From: Moraxellaceae bacterium UBA2031
GTDB taxonomy: Bacteria; Pseudomonadota; Gammaproteobacteria; Pseudomonadales; Moraxellaceae
NCBI GenBank assembly: GCA_002333145.1
Contig: DDBN01000119.1
Coordinates: 3,848 to 9,190, forward strand
DNA length: 5,343 bases
Direction of reading: 5' to 3'
Shown: positions 1 through 5,343 of the stretch, in pieces
How positions within the stretch are numbered: position 1 is the stretch's first letter
Layout of the letters: every line of letters begins with the position of its first letter
Position numbers and translations under genes: made by a program
The notes under the pieces: model-generated
Told to the model about the DNA's origin: nothing
Seen by the model: the letters and a program-made list of their open reading frames with translations, nothing else
Databases searched by the model: none

Positions 1-114
1 CTCAAACTGGATCGCAGCAGTGAAGGCATATGGAAGGGTGCTGGTGCCGTTATCGTTGGCTTTCTGATGGGCTGGGTATTTAGCGGGATTGGCCGCCGCA
101 AGAGCAGCTGGTAA
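1..114 (+). CDS. C-terminal end of a membrane-anchored protein, probably YgiM/TIGR04211-type SH3-domain protein (5' end outside window)
   Basis: Frame 1 is open from the window edge to a TAA at 112-114 and gives 37 residues. They show a short polar stretch, a single hydrophobic segment at about visible residues 10-31 (rich in Gly, Val, Phe, Leu and Trp) and a basic tail (GRRKSSW). This is a C-terminal membrane anchor with its positive residues on the cytoplasmic side. The pattern of one glycine-rich C-terminal helix followed by an Arg/Lys-rich tail is what the YgiM/TIGR04211 family carries after its periplasmic bacterial SH3 domain and coiled coil, but those diagnostic parts lie outside the window. 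The family name is therefore inference, while the coding and membrane-anchor calls are seen directly. The gene ends 23 nt before mnmC on the same strand, so the two may share a transcript. Another single-pass inner-membrane protein is possible. Confidence 0.6.
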   Translation, partial: LKLDRSSEGIWKGAGAVIVGFLMGWVFSGIGRRKSSW

Positions 115-123
115 GAGGCTGTC

Positions 124-129
124 GAGGGG
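124..129 (+). promoter_or_regulatory. Ribosome binding site of mnmC
   Basis: GAGGGG lies 8 nt before the ATG at 138. It supports that start and sits inside the 23-nt gap after the preceding stop codon. The gap is too short to hold a convincing promoter of its own. Confidence 0.6.
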
Positions 130-137
130 TCATTATC

Positions 138-2096
138 ATGACAAACCTCTTGCAGCCTGCGCGGCTGGATTGGTCCCGAGGCACGCCGTACTCTATCGAC
201 TTTGATGATGTTTACTTTTCTACCAGTGGTGCCGTTGAAGAAAGCCAGCACGTATTTCTTCAACAAAATGACCTGCTTTCTCGCTTTCGTACTTGCCATG
301 AGCATGATTCTTTCACCATTGCGGAAACTGGCTTTGGCACAGGACTCAACTGGCTGACAGCCGTCACCTTGTGGCAGCAGGAGTCTTCTGCAGGCTGGCT
401 GCACTATATCAGCGTTGAAAAGCACCCTCTCAAGCAAATCGATCTCGCCAAGGCACATGCGTACTGGCCTGAATTTGATGCGCTTTCATCATCGTTACTG
501 CATCACTACCCACACTTACTGCCCGGCTTCCATCGCATTGTCTTCCCACAATGGCGGACCACACTCACTCTTTTCTTTGGCGATGTGAGCGAGCTACTTG
601 GCAACCTTGATGCGCATATAGATGCGTGGTTTCTTGACGGGTTTGCCCCTGACCGAAATCCTGAGATGTGGAGCCCTCAGCTTTTTGAAAACATGGTTGA
701 GCTGAGCAATCCACAAACAACATTTGCAACCTTTACAGCAGCCGGACATGTGAGAAGAGGATTGCAGGCTGCCGGATTTTCTGTAGAAAAAGTACCTGGC
801 CATGGGCAAAAACGAGAAATGCTGCGCGGCACTCTGACCGCATCATCAACGACATCAGCCATTACTCCTTGGCTGCATCGACCCAACATCAGGCGCACTG
901 AAAAAACTGCCCTCGTTATTGGTGCCGGAGTTGCAGGCGCCAGTGTCGCCGCACGGATGGCAATGCGAGGCTGGAATGTTACCGTCATCGATGGCGCCGA
1001 CAAGGTTGCCGCAGGCGGATCAGGTAATCCTGCAGCCATTCTGTATCCTAAAATAGGCTCTGCCGATCAAATTGATACCGAATTTTCGCAACAGGCATGG
1101 CTTTTTTCGCTGGCATTACTTGAGTCGGGTACCATGCCTAAAGGCATCTGGAATTCGTGTGGAGTACTGCAGTTACTCACGCCTCATCAGCAACGAGGTT
1201 TTGGAGCCAACCCCGACCATCCTTGGATTCCTTCACTGGTAAGGCCAGAAAGTGCAGAGTCATCCAGTGCTATTGCCGGCATTAAAATTGATCAGGATGC
1301 CCTTTGGTATCCAGGCGCAGGCTGGCTAGATGCGCAAGCCTATTGTCGTCATCTTCTTGATCATCCCTGTATCTCACTGATGATGAATACTCACATAGGC
1401 GAACTGAAACCCTCATCAAACGGATGGTCTCTTTATGATACGCAACATCATTTGATTGCAGAAAGTGCCATCGTGATTGCGGCAAATGGAAAGAGTGCCG
1501 TTAATTGGAAAGAAATAAAATTTTTACCACTGAAGCCTGTACCTGGCCAGATTTCAATAATGGCGGCCTCCCCAGTTTCTGCACATCTGAACACTGTGAT
1601 TTGCCATGACGGTTATATCAGTCCTCAACTGCCGGATGGCAACCATTGCCTTGGGGCAACATTTCATCCGGGCAGTGAAACACTTGTCGAGACAGTGGAA
1701 GATCATCTGGTTAACTACCACTCCCAGCAAGCCTGGTTGCCAGACCTAATGGAAAGTCTACCTCCACCATCAGAATGGCAAGGCCGGGCCGCCATGCGCT
1801 GCCAAAGCCCTGACTATCTGCCACTTGTTGGCCCAGTTGCCGGTATTGAGTCGTTCTGCCAAGACTATGCGGGGCTAAGAGATGGAAAAGTGCTGCCCTA
1901 CCCTCTGCTTAAAACTCAGCCGGGGCTGTATGTCACTTTGGCACATGGCTCTCGTGGTTTCGGTCAAAGCCTTCTGTGTGCGGAGATAATTGCTTCTGAG
2001 ATTTGCCAAGAGCCTGCTCCAGTATCACGCAAGGTATTAAACGCACTGCATCCCATGCGTTTTTCCGTGCGCGATCTCAAGCGTAACCGCATCTAA
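138..2096 (+). CDS. mnmC: Bifunctional tRNA (mnm5s2U34) methyltransferase / FAD-dependent cmnm5(s2)U34 oxidoreductase MnmC
   Basis: This cytoplasmic enzyme completes wobble-uridine modification. The C-terminal FAD domain (MnmC1) converts cmnm5(s2)U34, made by MnmEG, to nm5(s2)U34. The N-terminal SAM-dependent domain (MnmC2, DUF752-like) methylates that to mnm5(s2)U34 in tRNAs such as those for Lys and Glu. In the 652-residue protein the SAM-binding motif AETGFGTGLNWL is at 62-73 and the family motif DGFAPDRNPEMW at 167-178, whose Asp167 matches the active-site Asp of the E. coli enzyme. The oxidoreductase half starts near 255 with the dinucleotide-binding motif VIGAGVAGASVA (260-271), followed by GGSGNPAAILYPKI (293-306), the DAO-type region GRAAMRCQSPDYLPLVGPV (549-567) and the closing flavin motif HGSRGFGQSLLCAEI (603-617). 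The length is slightly below the roughly 670 of E. coli and both halves look intact. The ATG has a good GAGGGG site. It may be cotranscribed with the membrane-protein gene upstream and converges on the unknown gene downstream. Confidence 0.97.
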   Translation: MTNLLQPARLDWSRGTPYSIDFDDVYFSTSGAVEESQHVFLQQNDLLSRFRTCHEHDSFTIAETGFGTGLNWLTAVTLWQQESSAGWLHYISVEKHPLKQIDLAKAHAYWPEFDALSSSLLHHYPHLLPGFHRIVFPQWRTTLTLFFGDVSELLGNLDAHIDAWFLDGFAPDRNPEMWSPQLFENMVELSNPQTTFATFTAAGHVRRGLQAAGFSVEKVPGHGQKREMLRGTLTASSTTSAITPWLHRPNIRRTEKTALVIGAGVAGASVAARMAMRGWNVTVIDGADKVAAGGSGNPAAILYPKIGSADQIDTEFSQQAWLFSLALLESGTMPKGIWNSCGVLQLLTPHQQRGFGANPDHPWIPSLVRPESAESSSAIAGIKIDQDALWYPGAGWLDAQAYCRHLLDHPCISLMMNTHIGELKPSSNGWSLYDTQHHLIAESAIVIAANGKSAVNWKEIKFLPLKPVPGQISIMAASPVSAHLNTVICHDGYISPQLPDGNHCLGATFHPGSETLVETVEDHLVNYHSQQAWLPDLMESLPPPSEWQGRAAMRCQSPDYLPLVGPVAGIESFCQDYAGLRDGKVLPYPLLKTQPGLYVTLAHGSRGFGQSLLCAEIIASEICQEPAPVSRKVLNALHPMRFSVRDLKRNRI

Positions 2097-2099
2097 TTT

Positions 2100-2537
2100 T
2101 TAACGACGTCGCGTAACAATACCGCCCTCACGCTCCCACTCACAACGTACCTGAAGTGCATCGCCAGGTTCATGGCACTCTCCGGCTGCCTCCCAAATAA
2201 ACGTATGCATGCCGGATAACTCAGTTTCCAGATGAACCTTGGCACTCACCCAGTACATCTGTGTGAGCAATGATTCGAATTTTTTCATCCAGAGTTCCCA
2301 TTCATATTCGATAGCCCGATAGCTGGCACCGAAGTGAATGACTTGCGTCTGATAAGTACCACCCATTTCATCGAAGCCAGAAATACCGAACATCTCGCGA
2401 CAAATGAATGGCCAGCCATCGGCATTGGGCAAGTCATCGACTACCTGTCGATTATGAGCGCGACGCACACGACGTTCCATCTGCGTGCCAAATGCCATGT
2501 CTCGCACTACGCCATAAACAACTGATTCCTGATCCAC
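2100..2537 (-). CDS. Conserved-looking hypothetical protein encoded directly downstream of ligA
   Basis: This is a 145-residue soluble protein of unknown function, with no signal peptide, membrane segment, Cys/His metal cluster or nucleotide-binding motif visible. It is rich in aromatics (six Trp, several Tyr and Phe) and charged residues. Striking stretches are GWPFICREMFG (41-51), TYQTQVIHFGASY (61-73), EYEWELWMKKFESLL (77-91) and YWVSAKVHLETELSG (95-109). It ends in a basic tail (RRR). It reads as a small folded alpha/beta domain, but I cannot assign a fold. The start is GTG, the first in-frame start after the ligA stop, 6 nt downstream of it and preceded by AGGGG; the next in-frame ATG (codon 14) would remove the conserved-looking N-terminus. 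From memory, other gammaproteobacteria such as Pseudomonas also have a conserved hypothetical gene after zipA-ligA. The operon position suggests coexpression with ligA, not necessarily a role in ligation. The stop lies 3 nt from that of mnmC on the opposite strand. Confidence 0.85.
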   Translation of the reverse strand: MDQESVVYGVVRDMAFGTQMERRVRRAHNRQVVDDLPNADGWPFICREMFGISGFDEMGGTYQTQVIHFGASYRAIEYEWELWMKKFESLLTQMYWVSAKVHLETELSGMHTFIWEAAGECHEPGDALQVRCEWEREGGIVTRRR

Positions 2538-2543
2538 GCGTCT

Positions 2544-4604
2544 CTACCCCTGAATTCCGTGACTGGCAAACAGAGCCAATAAACTTTCTTCATTCATGAT
2601 GGGAATGCCGAGCTTTTCAGCATCGACCAGCTTAGAGCCAGCAGCCTCTCCCGCCACCACACAGTTTGTTTTTTTTGAAACGCTACCCGCTACTTTGGCG
2701 CCAAGCTGCATCAGTTTTTCCTTTGCTTGATCACGGCTTAGCGTAGTTAACGAGCCTGTCAATACCCATGTCTGGTCAGACAACGGCTGCTCTCGATCTG
2801 CATGCGCATCAATGTCAGGCCACTGCACACCGATATCTTGTAATCGCTGAATGACCTCAAGATTATGCGCCTGCCGGAAAAACGTGACGATAGAGTCTGC
2901 CACTATCGGACCAACATCCTGAACTTGCATTAGGGTTGCTTCATTAGCAGAAATTAACGCATCCAAACGCCCAAAATACTTTGCCAATGCCAGAGCTGTA
3001 GCCTCACCTACTCCGCGAATTCCCAGTGCATACAGAAATCGGGGGAGCGAAGCGACCTTACTTTTGGCGATAGCACTAAGCAGGTTATCCGCTGACTTAT
3101 CTCCCATGCGCTCTAGAGGCAAAAGATCATTTTTTGTCAGGATATAAAGGTCTGCACTGGAATGAATCAGCCCCTGATCCACCAGCTGCTCTATCCATTT
3201 ATCACCCAGCCCGTCGATATCCATTGCACGGCGGGACACAAAATGTTTTAGCGCCTCTTTCTGTTGTGCAGGACAGAATAAACCACCCGAACAACGTGCA
3301 ATGGCTTCGTCGTCTGGCCGCTCTACATCTGATCCACACACGGGACAATTTACTGGCAATAGTATCGGATGACTGTTCGCAGGTCGTCGATCTAGCAATA
3401 CCCTGACCACCTTGGGAATCACATCGCCGGCCCGATAAATGACTACGCTATCGCCTACGCGTACATCCATGCGCTCGATTTCATCAAAGTTGTGCAGAGT
3501 GGCATTACTAACTGTCACGCCACCCACAAATACTGGCGTTAGTCTTGCCACAGGGGTCAGCGCCCCAGTACGCCCAACTTGAAATTCGATGGCTTCAACA
3601 GTTGTTATGGCTTCCTGAGCAGGAAACTTAAACGCGGTTGCCCAGCGAGGGGCACGCGAAACAAACCCCAGCTCCTGCTGTTGTCTAACGTTATCCACCT
3701 TAATGACGATGCCATCAATTTCATAGGGCAAGCTGTCGCGACGAGCTTGTATATCGCTATAGAAATTAAGGACAAAGTCCGCACCTTCACCACGACGTAC
3801 TTCTTGACTAAGACGAAAGCCCAACTGCTTTAGTAATTGCAGTGTTTCATACTGAGAGCCGGGCAACTCCATGCCTTGTGATTGCACAACACCATAGGCA
3901 TAAAATTCAAGCGGGCGTTGTGCTGCAATCCGAGGGTCAAGCTGTCGAAGGCTACCAGCCGCCGCATTGCGTGGATTGGCAAATGGCTTTTCACCCTGCG
4001 CCGCAGCGTGCGCATTTAGCTTAATAAATCCCGCCTTTGGCATGACCACTTCGCCACGAACTTCTAGTCGTACCGGGACAACATCCCCCATAAGAGAAAG
4101 AGGTATTGAGGGAATGGTTCTGGCGTTATGTGTTATGTCCTCGCCTGTTGTTCCGTCACCGCGAGTCGCTGCCTGAATCAGCCGACCATCTTCATAAAGG
4201 AGAGAAATGGCTAGGCCGTCAAGCTTAGGCTCTGCGCAGTAGGTGACCTGATTCTTGGAAAAAAGATCATTGCCCCCTTCCAACAAGTCACCCAGCCGTT
4301 CACACACTTTGCGATCAAAATCGCCAAACTCATCAGCACCGAAAACATTGTCCAGCGACAACATCGGCACCTCATGCGTAACCGTCTTAAATCCTGCTAA
4401 TGGCTCTCCGCCTACACGCTGTGTTGGGGAGTCAGGCGTCACTAAATCAGGATGCTGAGTCTCCAAATCAAGCAATGCATTGAAAAGAAGATCGTACTCA
4501 TTATCAGGCAGCTCTGGATCATCAAAAACGTAATAGCGCCGACTGTGGTAGCGGATTAGCGCCCTCAGGCGCGCAATTTCAAGAGCGGCATCTTCTTGCT
4601 GCAC
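2544..4604 (-). CDS. ligA: NAD+-dependent DNA ligase LigA
   Basis: This essential replicative ligase seals nicks between Okazaki fragments and after repair, using NAD+ to adenylate a lysine. Domains in the 686-residue protein run in the usual order. The Ia/NMN-binding domain is at about 1-75, with YYVFDDPELPDNEYD at 24-38. The adenylation domain has the catalytic lysine Lys127 in EPKLDG, TRGDGTTGED (147-156), and the later motifs EIDGIVIKVD (295-304) and WATAFKFP (321-328). An OB fold follows (about 330-410), then a four-Cys zinc finger (Cys420, 423, 438, 444, spaced as in E. coli). A helix-hairpin-helix domain (about 460-590, with GIRGVGEATALALAKYFG at 528-545) and a C-terminal BRCT domain (about 608-686) complete it. 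All key residues are present. Relative to E. coli there are about ten extra residues before the catalytic lysine. The start is GTG, the only usable in-frame start after the zipA stop 9 nt upstream. The order zipA-ligA is typical of gammaproteobacteria. Confidence 0.98.
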   Translation of the reverse strand: MQQEDAALEIARLRALIRYHSRRYYVFDDPELPDNEYDLLFNALLDLETQHPDLVTPDSPTQRVGGEPLAGFKTVTHEVPMLSLDNVFGADEFGDFDRKVCERLGDLLEGGNDLFSKNQVTYCAEPKLDGLAISLLYEDGRLIQAATRGDGTTGEDITHNARTIPSIPLSLMGDVVPVRLEVRGEVVMPKAGFIKLNAHAAAQGEKPFANPRNAAAGSLRQLDPRIAAQRPLEFYAYGVVQSQGMELPGSQYETLQLLKQLGFRLSQEVRRGEGADFVLNFYSDIQARRDSLPYEIDGIVIKVDNVRQQQELGFVSRAPRWATAFKFPAQEAITTVEAIEFQVGRTGALTPVARLTPVFVGGVTVSNATLHNFDEIERMDVRVGDSVVIYRAGDVIPKVVRVLLDRRPANSHPILLPVNCPVCGSDVERPDDEAIARCSGGLFCPAQQKEALKHFVSRRAMDIDGLGDKWIEQLVDQGLIHSSADLYILTKNDLLPLERMGDKSADNLLSAIAKSKVASLPRFLYALGIRGVGEATALALAKYFGRLDALISANEATLMQVQDVGPIVADSIVTFFRQAHNLEVIQRLQDIGVQWPDIDAHADREQPLSDQTWVLTGSLTTLSRDQAKEKLMQLGAKVAGSVSKKTNCVVAGEAAGSKLVDAEKLGIPIMNEESLLALFASHGIQG
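2547..2551 (-). promoter_or_regulatory. Ribosome binding site of the hypothetical gene, inside the 3' end of ligA
   Basis: On the minus strand AGGGG immediately precedes the ligA TAG stop (2544-2546) and lies 9 nt before the GTG at 2537. Because the site is within ligA, ribosomes terminating on ligA could reinitiate here, which is consistent with translational coupling. It decides in favour of the GTG start. Confidence 0.55.
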
Positions 4605-4608
4605 ATTG

Positions 4609-4616
4609 CCCCCTCA
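4609..4616 (-). promoter_or_regulatory. Ribosome binding site of ligA overlapping the zipA stop codon
   Basis: The minus strand reads TGAGGGGG, in which TGA (4614-4616) is the zipA stop and GAGG (4612-4615) is the Shine-Dalgarno core, 7 nt before the GTG at 4604. The overlap of stop and binding site implies that ribosomes finishing zipA deliver initiation at ligA. An ATG shifted by two bases (4604-4606) overlaps the GTG and shares the same site. Confidence 0.65.
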
Positions 4617-5343
4617 ATGGTTGCCCGAACGAGGCATGAGACGGCGACGTTCGAATTCCTGAACGCGCTCACGATAATGTTCGATTAGTTGACGAGTCAA
4701 AGGTTGTTGATGCTCGTCCAGTACATCGCCCTGCAACTCGATTGCTAGTCTGCGCGCCGTATCAACCATAATGTCGTAGGCTGCAATGCTGCTTACGCCC
4801 GGCAAACCCAGGAAAAAAGTAACGCCAGGAATTTCATCACCTGTCATTAGCTCCAGATCAAATGTGCCGGGCTCTACTGCCTTAGCCATGCTGAATAGCA
4901 CGCTGCCTCTTCCCGACGGTTGCTCATGACGATGAAAGATGGACATATTGCCAAAACGCAAACCATAACTCAGTACGTGACGCAGCAGATCTTCACCATT
5001 GAAGGGGTGAGTACGGCAAACCACATGTAAAGCAATAACCTGCTCAATCTCCAAAGGTGGTTTGTCTGTTGGCTCGACAACAGGACGCACAGGTTCAACC
5101 GATGATGTTTCACCATACAGCACTTGCGCACGATTGGTTTTTTGACGCCGATCAGGAGGGGGAGCTATTGGCTCGTCCGCAAACATATCGTGTTGTTCGA
5201 CAAATACACTTACAACATCAATGGGGGCCGGAGTCAGCAAGACCGGAGGATCTTCTTCTGTATCAGCTTTTTCGATAGCCATCGATGGAATTGGAATGCC
5301 TTCATCAGCATCAACATGAGCATCATGAACGGTTAACTCATGA
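4614..5343 (-). CDS. zipA: Cell division protein ZipA, C-terminal part with FtsZ-binding domain (N-terminus outside window)
   Basis: ZipA anchors FtsZ polymers to the inner membrane and helps stabilise the early divisome. The frame is open from the window edge to TGA at 4614-4616 and shows 242 complete residues. The ATG at 5280-5282 is internal and not the true start: 20 further sense codons lie upstream without a stop, and the N-terminal membrane helix that defines ZipA is missing, so it must be encoded beyond the edge. Visible residues 1-95 are an acidic, Pro-rich, probably disordered linker. Residues about 98-230 (roughly 4650-5051) form the FtsZ-binding domain, recognised by FGNMSIFHRH, then VLFSMAKAVEPGTFD and IPGVTFFLGLPG, which match E. 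coli ZipA in order and spacing (FGDMNIYHRH, PGTFD, PGVTIF). A basic, Arg-rich C-terminus follows (ERRRLMPRSGNH). It is followed by ligA after 9 nt, in the same frame. The gene expected upstream in Pseudomonas-like genomes is smc, which is not visible here. Confidence 0.95.
   Translation of the reverse strand, partial: HELTVHDAHVDADEGIPIPSMAIEKADTEEDPPVLLTPAPIDVVSVFVEQHDMFADEPIAPPPDRRQKTNRAQVLYGETSSVEPVRPVVEPTDKPPLEIEQVIALHVVCRTHPFNGEDLLRHVLSYGLRFGNMSIFHRHEQPSGRGSVLFSMAKAVEPGTFDLELMTGDEIPGVTFFLGLPGVSSIAAYDIMVDTARRLAIELQGDVLDEHQQPLTRQLIEHYRERVQEFERRRLMPRSGNH

Noticed and set aside
677..1039. Minus-strand open frame of 120 residues inside mnmC
   Set aside because: It lies wholly within well-conserved mnmC coding sequence, has an Ala/Pro/Val-rich low-information composition typical of an antisense shadow, and shows no recognisable motif.
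2104..2111. Palindrome CGACGTCG near the mnmC / hypothetical junction as a terminator or operator
   Set aside because: It is a perfect 8-bp palindrome with no loop, so it cannot form a terminator hairpin. It has no T-run in the right place and lies inside the coding end of the hypothetical gene (the Arg-rich tail), which explains it.
2334..2599. Two overlapping plus-strand frames of 63 residues opposite the hypothetical gene
   Set aside because: They overlap each other and the minus-strand gene. The minus-strand frame has the better operon position, ribosome binding site and motif-like composition, so the plus-strand frames are taken as shadows.
3134..3406. Plus-strand open frame of 90 residues inside ligA
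   Set aside because: It is antisense to the zinc-finger and helix-hairpin-helix region of ligA, resembles no known protein and is best explained as a shadow frame.
5280..5282. ATG at 5282 (minus strand) as the start of a 222-residue protein
   Set aside because: The frame remains open for 20 more codons to the window edge, and the ZipA N-terminal membrane helix is absent. This Met is in the linker of a longer ZipA.

Overview
The window looks like a piece of ordinary gammaproteobacterial chromosome with GC content near 50%. The evidence is a fused two-domain MnmC, a ZipA FtsZ-binding domain (ZipA is confined to Gammaproteobacteria) and the zipA-ligA gene order. The neighbourhood resembles Pseudomonas or marine Oceanospirillales-type relatives more than enterics, but the genus cannot be named from this sequence alone. 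I see no mobile element, RNA gene, CRISPR array or sign of recent transfer.

The layout is two converging gene groups. On the + strand, the last 37 codons of a membrane-anchored protein (1-114, probably a YgiM/TIGR04211-type SH3-domain protein) are followed 23 nt later by a complete mnmC (138-2096), which carries out the last two steps of mnm5(s2)U34 synthesis in tRNA anticodons. On the - strand, read from right to left, come the 3' part of zipA (4614 to the window edge, cell division), a complete ligA (2544-4604, NAD+-dependent DNA ligase) and a complete 145-residue conserved-looking protein of unknown function (2100-2537). The two groups meet tail to tail with only 3 nt between the mnmC stop and the stop of the unknown gene.

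The three - strand genes are very tightly packed, with gaps of 9 and 6 nt. They lie in one common reading frame, and each downstream ribosome binding site touches or overlaps the preceding stop codon, so they are almost certainly one translationally linked operon. Both ligA and the unknown gene start with GTG. There is no gene-free stretch longer than 23 nt, and no promoter or terminator can be supported.

No new multi-gene system was found. The items most worth a second look are the unknown gene behind ligA, an out-of-frame ATG that overlaps the ligA GTG start and opens a 13-codon decoy frame, and the missing space for any terminator between the converging operons.
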